DNA of 64,000 bases from Ornithodoros turicata (lineage: Eukaryota; Arthropoda; Arachnida; Ixodida; Argasidae): assembly GCF_037126465.1 (NCBI RefSeq), contig NC_088202.1:31542213-31606212 (forward strand), given 5' to 3'. Of the stretch, positions 33,308 through 43,253 are shown in pieces. The notes under the pieces are model-generated. The model did not search any database. It worked only from the letters and a program-made list of their open reading frames with translations, and was not told the origin of the DNA. Within the stretch, counting starts at the first letter, position 1. Every line of letters begins with the position of its first letter. Position numbers and translations under genes: made by a program.

Positions 33308-34057
33308 GACAAGAAACAACCTGTAAAGAAACCGAAGTGAATATCACGCTGGTATTCTTCCAACGTTAATGCTGGAATAGTACTCCATTTTGTAACTCAT
33401 CTCCTCGCAATCGATACAGTCCCACGGTCACCTATTACGAAATAATACAATTAACCTTGCTTGTAATGTACATCGTCGCTTCACCGATGCAGTCGATCCT
33501 CTCCTGCCGCCATTTGCAATGCGTCCACCGTCTGCAACAGAATGTACTTCGATTGTTAAACACGAGTAAAATGCAGGCGTCATACGATGCATCACAGCTA
33601 TGTAGGCTTACCTTAAGCAAACATCAGACCTGTACTTAAAATGCAAGGTGTCATCCTTCTCAAAGGCGAGGTTGCAACGCAGACAGCGGCAAGAAAGCAT
33701 GAAGCGGGAAGGAACGTACTGCGGGAGAATACGTTGTGCCATGTCACTCCTCAGCGGCGGAGCGCGGAACAACGTAGTGCGCTCCAACGACGCCACGCAT
33801 ATTCATCCGGCACACGCATTATTCAACAAGCACACGAGTACAAGGTTCAGGAGGCACACATATTATTCAGCGAGCACAAAGCCGTTTCATACCAACGTGA
33901 TGGCTTTGTACCTGCTGAAATTTGGCGATGAGGATCGCTGTGCTTGCTATTTGATAACCGTTACGGCTGCTTCCAGACGGTTACGGCTGTGTACCGGCTG
34001 CACTTTCTGAGGAAACTTTTTTAACTGGCACATGTCCGTCACAGGATTTAGAGTGCA

Positions 34058-34789
34058 TGCGTGTCAATCCCTTGAAGTCAAAGCTTATTTGCTTCCATAG
34101 CCCTTTGAAGCAAATATCTTGTAATTTGCTTGTATATTTGAATGGGTCAGAATGTTATGATTGTGATTGCGTTTCGTTGCCGTATGTCTCTTCTATTAAG
34201 CATCTGGGCATTTATTTAGATTCGAACATGAAATGGAATACTCACCTTTCGAGCATTGCTAGGAAATTACGCTCTTTCGCTTGTCTTCTGTATAATGTTA
34301 GAACTTTCATGCCTTACCCTGTACGACGGTTAATCTTGCAATCTCTCGGTTATTCTCATTTACGTTACGGTATCACCTTGTTCTTTAACTCGTTTAGATT
34401 TTGGAGTTAGAGAATTGACCGTATTCTCTATTCATCGCTTATAGGTTTGTCTTACGGACGGTTACTCGGGTCATGTTTAGAAACAGTCGATCTCTTCAAG
34501 CTACATGGCATGCCAAATTTGAAGGAACTTTTTGCAAGAACAGTTATACTAAAGCACTATTGGTCACAGGAATTTAAGAATTATCTCTCAAGTTGCTACG
34601 CCACTAGATGTTCAGATTTATATTATGTTCCTAGAATCTACACAAATTATGGAATGGGTTACCGTCGGTACTATGTGCCGACCCTATTCAACTTGTTACC
34701 TCAGGATGCTTTAAACTTTAAAACGATCACAGATGTTAAACGAATACTACCTTCTTTGATGTATAATGATGTTTTGAATTGAGCTGATA
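34058..34789 (+). pseudogene. CR1-like LINE RT thumb and C-terminus, third piece
   Basis: It resumes with RVNPLKSKLICFHS, continues SSIKHLGIYLDSNMKWNTHL and HLRYGITLF, hits a TAG at 34408-34410, and continues in a second frame RIDRILYSSLIG ... YYVPTLFNLLPQDALNF to a stop near 34782. This is the usual end of CR1/L2-type ORF2 proteins. Confidence 0.8.
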
Positions 34790-34917
34790 ATTTTACTATC
34801 TAGATCATTTTACTACTTTGTTTGTCTGGAATTTTACTCAGTTTGAGTTTTGCCACTTGACCGCGGGGCTCTGCCCACAAACCTATCGGTTTAGGTGGGC
34901 CTGTGTTACTATATGCT

Positions 34918-34968
34918 GCAATAAAAACTCAATACTCAATTATTATTATGATTATTATTATTATTGAC
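34918..34968 (+). terminator. LINE 3' end: AATAAA and ATT-repeat tail
   Basis: GCAATAAAAACTCAATACTC is followed by ATTATTATTATGATTATTAT. A microsatellite tail after a polyadenylation signal marks the 3' end of the CR1-like LINE. Confidence 0.65.
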
Positions 34969-35541
34969 TATAGCTATTATTGACTATTAGTGACTATGCT
35001 ACTCGCATCAAATCCATTGAAATGGATCTCAAGAGTAATCCTAAACAATTTTGGAAACACGAGCGTCTTTCTAAAAACGAAAACAGTCTATACGCTTTGA
35101 ACACTAACGGCGTGGGGGTGGGGGGAATATGTTTATTAAGAAAAAAAGAAAGGAAAGGGGGTGGGGTGTCTTTTAAGTTCTAACCCAACCTCGATGTCTC
35201 AGCTCTTCGCTACACATTTTTCTGCAGTAGATAAACGCGGCAACGTACAGCCACTATACCATGCGAATCCGAGCTCCGTGTCGAACTCATCTTATCACCT
35301 TCCTTGTATAGCGGTGTCCCATGAGGAGGTCATCGCAGCTATTCGGAAGCTAAAACCTACTTTGACCCCAGGGGTTGACAACATTCCTGCAGTATTCGTT
35401 AAAGCCTAAGCTGACCTCCTTTTCCCCGTCCCCCTTCATGTACCTGTCTTTACGTGACTCTGTGTTCCCCACCTGTTGGAAAACTTCGGTTGTCGTACCA
35501 GTCCACAAGTCTGGCGATCCTTTAAATGTGTCTAAAACTAT

Positions 35542-35843
35542 TTTTTTTTTTGACTGCGTGTTAGCGCCGCAAAGCAACTGTGGCTATGAGTGGCGTACAG
35601 ATGTGGACAGACGGAGAGAGGACAGCAGGAAGGAGTGGGGGACAGGGGGATTAGTATCCGTCCTGGGCCGACTTCAGGGTGAACTGTGCCGACATTCGTC
35701 TGGAAAGTCTTCGGAAAACCCAGGCAAAACCTCAGACAGCACAGCCAGCGGTAGGATTCGAACCCACCACCTCCCAGTCTACAGCACGACCTTGGTTACC
35801 ACCAACGAGCGGACGCCTTAGCCCACTCGGCCATGTCGCTGGT
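35542..35843 (-). mobile_element. tRNA-derived SINE
   Basis: On the minus strand the head reads GACATGGCCGAGTGGGCTAA (box A) and, about 50 bases on, GGTGGGTTCGAATCCTACC (box B), a tRNA-Leu/Ser-like promoter. A unique body contains TGTCGGCACAGTTC and GAAGTCGGCCCAGGACG, and the 3' end at low coordinates reaches a poly(A) seen as T on the plus strand (35541-35551). The flanks GTGTCTAAAACTAT (35528-35541) and GTGTCAAACTAT (35844-35855) are a near-perfect target duplication. Tick genomes are known to carry a tRNA-derived SINE called Ruka; whether this is that family I cannot tell. Confidence 0.8.
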
Positions 35844-36332
35844 GTGTCAAACTATCGTCCTGTCAGTCTACTGTGCGCGTTTTCAAAGGTGTTTGAGCAG
35901 ATGATCGCAAGTTTTCTTTTCTCAAGTCGCAGATAAGTGAACAACAACATGGTTTCATGCCAGGCAGATCCACTATCACCAATCTTGTATCGTTTATGTT
36001 CGTTGTGGCTCCTTGTGTCTCAGCACGAGGACAAGTAGATTAAATTTATTTCGGCATTTCTACAGCATTTGACATGATGGACCATACTATTGTTTTTCAC
36101 AAACTTCATATAACTGGTCTCGGAAACGCCCTCATTGCTTTCTTCCTTTCGTTTCTGAGAAACAGATGCTGTGTCGTACAGGTGCACGGTGCCTTTTCTT
36201 CTCCTTACTTTCCCCCTTCAGGTGTTCCTCAAGGCTCAATTTTGGGGCCGCTCCTTTTCAATGTCTTTATTAATGACTTAGCTGGGCATATTCGTCATTC
36301 TCATGTTCTTCAGTACGCCGATGACGTGAAGA

Positions 36333-36450
36333 TATTTATTTATTTATTTATTTATTCTTGTACCTCAAGGGCCCAGGGGCATTACATGAGGGGTGGACAA
36401 AAAGTGCACATATTTAAAGTTATCCACATATTTAAGCACACACATATTTA
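36333..36450. repeat. Short LINE tail insertion with ATTT repeat
   Basis: Five ATTT units at 36335-36354 are followed by CTTGTACCTCAAGGGCCCAG and GGGCATTAC, the reverse complement of a typical LINE 3' end; a related end lies near 60010-60045. The following 36400-36455 contains three copies of ACATATTTAA...GTTATCC. The LINE coding sequence resumes at about 36455 (DPNDVQKQQ). Confidence 0.55.
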
Positions 36451-37422
36451 AAGTTATCCACGACCCAAATGACGTTCAGAAGCAACAAACTGACGTTTCT
36501 TCTGTGGTTGAATGGTGCTCTAAAAATGGGATGGCTATTAATCCATCGAAGACGAAACATGCGACTTACTCAAGAAAAACATAATATGAAATGCATACAT
36601 GTGTTCCGATGCCATCAAGCGTGTCGATGTACTGAAGGATTTGGGGGTCGTTTTTGACTCCCAGCTGCGTTTCCATGATCATGTTTCTTACGTACCCTCT
36701 TCAGCTCTCAAAATTCTTGGCTTGCTCACATATACATGCAAAATCTTTCCACACACTCTGTATTTCTTCACATGTATCGTTCCTTAATTTTACCGCGACT
36801 GGAATACGCGTCTCCAGTGTGGAACTCTCTTTCCTACACTGACTCGTCACGGATTGAATCTGTCCAGAAAAAAAATCTACACATTGTACATCGCGTATTT
36901 TTGAGAAAGAGCCCTCACTTTAGAATGTATGTCAATGGAGAGATAATGTCACATTTCTTGACCTTGAACCGCTCTCATCGCGACGCCGTTTTCATGACAT
37001 TATGCTCTGTTATAAGATCTTACACGGTTTTCTCGATACACCATCTTTATTACATCAGCTTCATATCGTCGTACCTGTCAATGTAACCAGACACACGAAT
37101 ATATTGTACCTATCCCACCATATGCCTGCAAGTCCGATAGCACGAATTCAACAAATGACAAACGCAGTTCACCCCACTCTTGATATCTTTAACCCCCCTA
37201 CAAACGTTTTCAAAACTCTCCTCAGGCATTCGCTGAGTAACATGTGAAGTTGTACAGTCTTTTTTTTCTTCTCCTTCGCTTTTAGTGCCACGTACTGGAT
37301 ATCTGTATGTTTGTACTGTATGTATCAATGTGAATATCTTCCTGTTATGTTCTTGTTTGTGAATATGTCCTAAATATGTTATGTTTTGGGTAATCTGTAT
37401 ATGTTTGTATATATGTGTGTAC

Positions 37423-37660
37423 ATATTTGTAAGTACTGTATTGTCTACGTGCGAGAATACCAAGGCTTTGGCTGTTCTTGGGCACGTTAATAATAATAAT
37501 AATTATTATTAATAATAATATTATTATAATTATATAATTATATTAAATATATTAAATATAATTATATAATAATTAAATATTATTATTATTATTAACGTGC
37601 CCAAGAACAGCTAAAGCCTTGGTATTCTCGCACGTAGATAATACAGTACTTACAAATATA
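37423..37660. repeat. Tail-to-tail inverted pair of LINE 3' ends
   Basis: ATATTTGTAAGTACTGTATT...CGTGCGAGAATACCAAGG...CTTGGGCACGTTAATAATAA (37423-37492) is repeated inverted at about 37590-37660, with about 100 bp of A+T-only repeats between. The right arm is a very short 5'-truncated copy in opposite orientation. The structure would form a long hairpin. Confidence 0.85.
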
Positions 37661-37674
37661 TATTCAACTTCAGA

Positions 37675-37954
37675 AGGAAACGAAGTTTAGTCGTCCGTCA
37701 ACTACACACGTCGTTCGAGATAAGGAGACAAAATAGCGCGCCAGGAGAAATACTGCAGCGCCACCATGCGCCATCAGGAGGGAGCACTTTCATCCACAGC
37801 GTAGTGTCATACCGCCATACAGTCTTAGCAGCCAATACGGAAGCAGAGTGAGGATGATGGATTACATTATCTGGAGCAGAGGGAAGCGTAACCTCTCTGC
37901 GTCCAGGGCGGCGCAGTAATACCTTGAGAGCTGACGGACTACATTTCGTTTCCT
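37675..37954. repeat. MITE with about 25-bp inverted ends
   Basis: AGGAAACGAAGTTTAGTCGT with CCGTCA is the inverted partner of TGACGGACTACATTTCGTTT with CCT, one base apart in length. The interior has no frame of interest. No target duplication could be assigned. Confidence 0.6.
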
Positions 37955-38770
37955 CCTTGAGTTAAGCACGGCTACACATGCGACGCTCATTCTTGTTTCA
38001 CTTCTTCGTTATGTTTGTTCCTCTTTCAGCAAAACATATCCTTCTTGATGTTAACTTTCTGTAGTTAAAAATACATCGTGCTCGTGACAACGACGACATC
38101 CCGATTGAGCTTAGGTTTTCAGTGACTTTCGTGTCTTCACGAGCGCTGGGCTTGTTGTTCATAGTACACCGCTGAACGAAAAGAAGGCTTATACCGAAGG
38201 GTGGCATCGTAAGTTCTGTGTCGTAATCCCGTGCACGATATGTCTGTTGGTGGTGAACCTAACTCGCGCTATACTCACCATACTCGCTCTAGCCTGACGA
38301 TGGCAGCCATCTTTAGAAAAAGAGTCTCAAAAGACAGACCAGCTGGTAAATTAGAGCAGAAGAAGGCCATACAATTAGTAATACAGCGGAAACTGCATCA
38401 ACCTATGAGGTCGCATCCGGAAGTAAATCTATCAAACCGCTACCGTTATGTTGGGCATCGGTCGACAATCTACCCGGCAAATTTTTCGTCAGAAAATTGC
38501 TTAGATGTCTGATAAACGAATTTTAAAGAGCAGCGCTGCTTCCGCGGCAGCAGACACTCTGGCGGCGAGACGTCACTCCCTGAGGGCAAGAGTGGAGTGG
38601 GAAGGGGGTGGGGGGTCGGGCGTAATTAAAAAATGCAACAGTAAATTTTAAGTAGTGAGCAAGGAGCAGTTAGACATCCTCCTGCAAAGAACGTCCACCT
38701 GGTCGTGTAATCCAGTTGTTAAAAACACCATCTGCACTGCTCTCGTACTTTTATTACAAATCTGTATCCA
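37955..38770. other. No supportable gene
   Basis: A 93-codon frame (38231-38512) has a basic middle (KLEQKKAIQLVIQRK) but no recognised domain or splice context. A short G-rich run lies at 38600-38620. Confidence 0.4.
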
Positions 38771-39705
38771 ATAAAAACCAGAGTTCGAGGTAACTCGTTA
38801 CAAGTAACTCGTTACTGTAACTAAGTTCCTTTTTTTGGTAACTTGTAACTTAACTCGGTACTTTTGCGCCGTGGTAACTTTCAGAGGAACTCGTTCCTTT
38901 TTCAGGTAACTTTGCCAAAGTAACTTAAGTTAAGTTCCAAGTTACTTTTAACTCGCTTTTCACTCACGTCCACATATTTTCTTGTTTTCTGTCCCGTTGT
39001 TTCATAGCATTTTTTCCCATAAAACGTGATATTCAATCAAAGACAGTATTTTATTCAGGAAAAGAATCGCTGCCATTGAAATGAAGCTGAACCATTGTGC
39101 GCTCACAGGGAGTAAGATGCATTGCGTTCGAATAGGCCTCTACTAGAGAAACGTCGTCATGACATTGGTAGACAGACTGAAATCGAAACAAATCGGAAGG
39201 GCAGGGCTGGGTTCCACGAACTGGCACTTGTTCGCTACCTCCCATTGAAAGAAAAGCAGGACCGAGGGTCGCGTCTCTTTAAGGGACCATATCGTAATCC
39301 CCTCAAGACCGTGGCTTTCGAGGGCGACCTTGTTCACCTCTAGCTATCGAACGTAGTTCAATTCTACCGAATTTTTGGCGCTGAAGAACACTATGACGTC
39401 ATTTGTTTATAAACAGGGAGAGGTCTATTGTTGGACATAAACGAAAACGATCTAAGCGTGTTGCACTCCTCCGCAGACAACTCAAGATCTAACTCAACTG
39501 CTCACGCGCGCTGCACCTGCGTAATGCTATTTTGTGTCCGAAATAACTTGGAAGTAACTCGTTCTTTTTTATAAGTAACTCAGTAACTGCGAGTTACATT
39601 TCAGGCTGAAGAACTTCGTTATTAACTTAGTTACATTTTGCACACGGTAACTTAACTTGTAACGAGTTCTTTTTGACCGGTAACTTCTCAATCTATGATA
39701 AAAAC
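38771..39705. mobile_element. hAT-type non-autonomous element, 919 bp, with 8-bp duplication
   Basis: The element (38779-39697) starts CAGAGTTCGAGGTAACTCG and ends with the inverse of CATAGATTGAGAAGTTACCG. It is flanked by ATAAAAAC at 38771-38778 and 39698-39705. An 8-bp duplication and CAGAG-type ends are hAT hallmarks. Both subterminal regions are packed with AGTAACT/AGTTACC motifs in both directions (38788-38955 and 39545-39685), resembling subterminal binding sites. No transposase is present. Confidence 0.85.
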
Positions 39706-39811
39706 TAACAACTTTGTATACCTGTATGAAAGGAAAGATGGGGCAATATTCTATATTCTTTGGTCTTCGTATTTTCTACGCTTCCAAAAATGATGCACTT
39801 ATGCAGTACAT

Positions 39812-40125
39812 AATTGGTACAAAAAGGCGTACGCCCTCTGTTTTCAACAAATCAGGGGCGAGAAAGATGTCATACGGCATGATGGTTGGCTATGAGCGTG
39901 CTATGCGGTGAAGTTCATTTTTAAGAGTTTCCCGGTGCCGGCTGTGCTCTCTGGGGTTGTCACTGGGTTTTCGTTAGACGCTTTCAGACGTATGTCGGCA
40001 CAGTTCCTTAGAAGTCGGCCCAGGACGCACATTCCCCAGTGCATCAGTTGTGACGTTGCCCACCTCTGTGAGGCCGACAACGGCGAGCCCTCTCGCCATC
40101 ACCACAACCATCATTTTTAAGAGTG
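39812..40125. repeat. Half copy of the CACTCTTAAA MITE carrying a SINE
   Basis: From GTACAAAAAGGCGTACGCCC through TTTTCAACAAATCAGGGGCG to GTGAAGTTCATTTTTAAGAG it matches one arm of the foldback MITE at 42088-42322 and ends GAGTG at 40125. A 184-bp SINE fragment interrupts it 12 bp from the end. Confidence 0.65.
39928..40111 (+). mobile_element. 5'-truncated SINE with perfect 12-bp target duplication
   Basis: CATTTTTAAGAG flanks it on both sides (39916-39927 and 40112-40123). The body shares GGCTGTGCT, GGGTTTTC, ATGTCGGCACAGTTC and GAAGTCGGCCCAGGACG with the SINE at 35542-35843, in the plus orientation. The tail is CATCACCACAACCAT rather than poly(A). Confidence 0.82.
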
Positions 40126-40931
40126 TAGTTCCTAGCAGAGCTTTTCAAATTTTGGTCTTTGCGGATTTGGTGGCATGAATCCGGATTTAAAAAATGGATT
40201 TGATTTCATATGGGAAATATAAAACCAGATTCACAACGCCGACATCAATTTAAATTCGCGCTTGATTTGGATTTGATTTATTGTCATCAGTAAAATGTGG
40301 ATCTCACTTGACTCCGACTTGCGCCGTCAAAGTCACATCACTGGGAAAGTTTGCCACCGAATGGACCTGCTGCGACCAAACCGTAACCCTGCCTTTCGGT
40401 ATCGGAAGACGCAACTGAAACGTGGACGAAGTACTGGATTAGGAAGCGGGCACTCAAACTCGAAGAGCGACTCCAAGAGCTGATGCGCGATTCCAGAACC
40501 AGACTACAAAATTAAGATAGACAGCAAAGGAATATTTTTGTTTTGTGCCTGACGAAAGGTAATTAATTTTATAGGTTATTAGCGTTTCTGATACTAGCGT
40601 ACCCCATACATCAGGGCCAACTGCACTTTGCGCACCGACCACAAAACAAATTAACTCAGCGTTATTATCTGTATTATGCTTGAATGGATATTTCTGCAGC
40701 TGTTTTACGAGTTCTACCCACTATAGTCCCAATAGTCCCCTGTCCGATCGCTGCGCTCAAGTAAGTTCGAACCCGGCCAACAGAGTGGCATGGTAAAAGT
40801 TGCTTAGACATGTCGCCTGCTACGATGCACACACGAAGGACGAAGCCGAAGACGAAGAATAAGTAAATATCGTGCAATGCACTTTGCCTCGCGCTAGACC
40901 TTTTGAGAGGCACGTTCTGATGACAGAGTTC
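40126..40931. other. No supportable gene
   Basis: The stretch 40160-40290 repeats GGATTTGATTT-type strings. At 40743-40760 the minus strand reads CCGGGTTCGAACTTACT, which resembles a lone box B; no box A was found. Frames are short. Confidence 0.4.
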
Positions 40932-41207
40932 TTACATTACGCCTTCGAAATCAGGGCTTCGGTCGGGAGGCCCCCGGTGACGATGGGATATACGGGGCGG
41001 GCGGTTCATATAGCTGGGTTCTTCGTCTTGTGCTTGGTCACCGGCGTATCCGAGGTCGTCCACGGGGTTGCCGAACCCGATGTCACCACCGGGAGGCCAC
41101 CCTGGGAAGCAGGAACGATTGAGAATAAGGATCAGCAGGTGATCATCGAGCATGTCGATGGGCAGCAGGTATGATATGAATAGATGTATGACCACTAGAT
41201 ATCGCAT
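40932..41207 (-). CDS. Possible coding exon, unrecognised
   Basis: The minus-strand frame reads YLLPIDMLDDHLLILILNRS, then CFPGWPPGGDIGFGNPVDDL with a Gly/Pro/Asp-rich run, then ISHRHRGPPDRSPDFEGVM and a stop. The composition and GC-rich third positions look gene-like. An ATG-started alternative begins at IDM. No splice acceptor is convincing. The overlapping plus-strand frame (40872-41174) is less plausible. Confidence 0.3.
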   Translation of the reverse strand: MRYLVVIHLFISYLLPIDMLDDHLLILILNRSCFPGWPPGGDIGFGNPVDDLGYAGDQAQDEEPSYMNRPPRISHRHRGPPDRSPDFEGVM

Positions 41208-41814
41208 CAGTTCATCCCCCTTTTTCCTTCACTTAGTGCTTCCAGAGAAGGGAACTTTGCCTTAGCTTTGCATGATATAAGGGCAATTCGGGATATACTA
41301 TAGCACAGTCATGTATTTTTTTCAAAGTAAAAAAGCGTAAAGTCAGGAAATGGAAGTTGTACGAATATCCTTTGAAATATTTGTGGGGAACATTTAGAAC
41401 AAAATTAGCAATATTTATGACGATTTTTGAAACGTTATATACGAAAATAGCATAACCCGCAAGTCTGCTAAAAACACGCAATTTAGTGCCGACGCGGCGG
41501 TATAGTCTAAAGCTCTATCCGCACTTGCGTGAGAAGAAAAGCGGGCCCGCGCCACCGTGCGGAAAGTAGGTCGCGGAGCCGTCACCGCTTCGCTTCTCGT
41601 AACCCGTGCGGGACGACGTTCAACGTCGGCTATGGCTGCAGGCTATATACCACGCCCGTGCAGTGCCAACCCAGGGCCTGTATCTCATTGGCCGTCCGCG
41701 CCCGTGATCAGTCGAGCCGCGACTGGCTCTGGGGAAGAGACACCTTCCCTCGCGTCGAGGTCAAAGACGTCCCTCACGTCGTTGGGAGCGTTCGCGCGGC
41801 AGCCTTCCCGCAAG
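41208..41814. other. No supportable gene; GC-rich block at 41530-41815
   Basis: Two overlapping 98-codon plus-strand frames at 41529-41853 are rich in Arg and Ser and arise from a GC- and CpG-rich block. I see no domain. The block could be a fragment of a promoter. Confidence 0.35.
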
Positions 41815-41816
41815 TG

Positions 41817-42078
41817 CACTCTTAAAACAAAGCTTCACAACATAGCACCCTGAAGGCCAACAACTGTACAGAGTGATACCTCTATCACTCTCCATTAGTG
41901 GAAAGCACCGGGTGTGCACCTTTTTGTGACACCTTTTTGTGACAATTAACATTCCTGCATAAGTGTCACAAAAAGGTGTACTCCTCCCGTTTTCAACAAA
42001 TCAGGGGAGACAACGACGTCACTCGGGATGACGGTTGGCTAGGAGCCTGCTATGTAGTGAAGTTCATTTTTACTAGTG
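41817..42078. repeat. CACTCTTAAA foldback MITE, copy with TG duplication
   Basis: It starts CACTCTTAAAACAAAGCTTC and ends GTGAAGTTCATTTTTACTAG with TG, with TG on both sides (41815-41816, 42079-42080). The centre contains two AAAAGGTG/CACCTTTTTGTGAC arms. The arms have diverged from each other more than in the copy at 42088. Confidence 0.7.
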
Positions 42079-42087
42079 TGGGAACTA

Positions 42088-42322
42088 CACTCTTAAAAAT
42101 GAGCTTCACCACATAGCACGATCCTAGCCAACCATCATCCCGAATGACAACGTTCTCGCCCCTGATTTGTTGAAAACGGGAGGAGGAGCCTATTTTGTGC
42201 CGTGCATAATGGGCACAAAATAGGCTCCTCCCGTTTTCAACAAATCAGGGGCGAGAACGTTGTCATTCGCGATGATGGTTGGCTAGGATCGTGCTATGTG
42301 GTGAAGTTCATTTCTAAGAGTG
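42088..42322. repeat. CACTCTTAAA foldback MITE, nearly perfect palindrome, 235 bp
   Basis: The left arm (CACTCTTAAAAATGAGCTTC ... GGAGGAGCCTATTTTGTGCC) is repeated inverted in the right arm with only a few differences, separated by about 10 bases (GTGCATAATG). TA flanks both ends (42086-42087 and 42323-42324). Confidence 0.9.
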
Positions 42323-42324
42323 TA

Positions 42325-43251
42325 GGCGTAAAGTGGGACTCCGCAACAAAATCACCAGAAAGGTTGTAGTATATCCGTAATCTTTGGGATGTAAGGAACA
42401 TGTCTACGAAATATCTCGGTCAGGTGTGGTCAGGTGTGGTGAGGTCAAAAGTGGGCAGGTTTTATTCAAACGAGTTATTACGAAGCGAGCCCTGTGAAGC
42501 GAGAGGGCGCTGAAAGCAACCCCTGATGACGTCATCCGGCATCTGGCAATGGAGAAAGAATGCAGGCTTATAGAAGCAGACGACAAAGGCAGGATGACGC
42601 CACGAAATCCTCATCCAGACGAACCGCGGAAGTATGGAGCTCTGTTTTCTGCTCTTGGCTTTTCGGTACATGTTTGCTATTGTCATCATTTAGGAAGTAA
42701 TCACTCGCGCAAAATGAATGCGAATGATATATTCGGTATGGAGGGGATGGTTCGTGTTCGGCATGATGCTCACCTAATTCTCCTCGAATCCTTCCGAAGT
42801 ATCCCTTTAATGCCGGCACCGCGTAAACCTAGAGTGCGCGGAGGTAGGGGTGGATGCTTCGCCTCCTCGGACCATCCCCTCAAGGCACTAGACGAATATA
42901 ACATAGACTAGCCTGACTAAACTCGCCTGACCTCACACATAACCACCACCTGTGCCACCTTAGCGCCCCCTAGAGCAGCTTCGTCACTGTAGTAGTCAAT
43001 TCGGAATGGTGGTTGGTTCACGTTGGCTAGGCGCTTGTTTAGTGGTCTAGTTTTCTATTTTGCCTCTGCAGAGGAGCTTCACAATAAAACAGGGTCAATA
43101 CCAACCACAGCAGACCGTTAGCGCTCCTGATTCCAGGAAAGAGCGGGGGCGTTCGGCTTTCGGTCACATTACCATAAATGCAGAGTGGCCTACATGGCCT
43201 GCCATTCTCAACAAGTCATGAATATGAACGATGTCGTTGAGAACCGTTGGC
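42325..43251. other. No gene; eroded MITE fragments near 42985-43250
   Basis: A 120-codon frame at 42549-42911 has no recognised domain. CAATTCGGAATGGTGGTTGG and GAGCTTCACAATAAAACAGG recall the arms of the neighbouring MITE family and may be older copies. Confidence 0.4.
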
Positions 43252-43253
43252 TG

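Larger units (their letters stand above)
31778..34055. mobile_element. CACT-ended non-autonomous DNA transposon, copy A, 2,278 bp
   Basis: It begins CACTCTAAACCCAGTGACGG and ends CCGTCACAGGATTTAGAGTG, an inverted terminal repeat of about 29 bp with mismatches. A CA duplication flanks it (31776-31777 and 34056-34057). Taking one copy out gives GGC AAT TCC ATG CGT GTC, restoring the LINE coding frame. Copy B lies at 45730-47364 with a TA duplication. Relative to copy B it has about 905 bp of extra sequence (32198-33105) and lacks 280 bp (corresponding to 46397-46668). CACT ends with a 2-bp duplication suggest the CACTA supergroup. Confidence 0.72.
15510..34968 (+). mobile_element. CR1-like LINE split into three pieces by two insertions
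   Basis: The LINE itself occupies 15510-16633, 31160-31777 and 34058-34968, about 2.65 kb in all. It has the end of an endonuclease, most of an RT, the C-terminal region, an AATAAA at about 34920-34925 and a tail of ATT repeats (34939-34965). The first interruption is the 14.5-kb Polinton-like element and the second a 2.28-kb CACT-ended element. Each insertion is bounded by a target duplication. The 5' end is missing, abutting I-type LINE copy 3. Confidence 0.82.
34980..37247 (+). pseudogene. RT-containing ORF2 of the second LINE
   Basis: In order: a linker (LKSNPKQFWKHERLSKNENS), a palm entry (LTPGVDNIPAVFVK), TCWKTSVVVPVHKSGDPLN, then after the SINE NYRPVSLLCAFSKVFEQM. A decayed motif A region follows, then GVPQGSILGPLLFNVFINDL and LQYADDVKIF with an intact YADD. 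After a small insertion come VVEWCSKNGMAINPSKTKH, DLGVVFDSQLRFHDHV, PRLEYASPVWNSL and the C-terminal HPTLDIFNPP. There are at least six frame breaks. The endonuclease is not present. Confidence 0.78.
34969..37497 (+). mobile_element. Second plus-strand LINE (Jockey/CR1 group), decayed, with insertions
   Basis: RT coding remnants run from about 34980 to 37247, followed by a non-coding tail ending in TAATAATAATAATAA near 37486-37500. It carries a SINE at 35542-35843 and a short LINE tail at about 36335-36380. Its 3' end lies tail-to-tail with an inverted copy of the same end. Confidence 0.75.

Noticed and set aside
35745..35840. A tRNA-Leu gene on the minus strand
   Set aside because: Promoter boxes are good, but the sequence continues into a SINE body with a poly(A) end and a target duplication.
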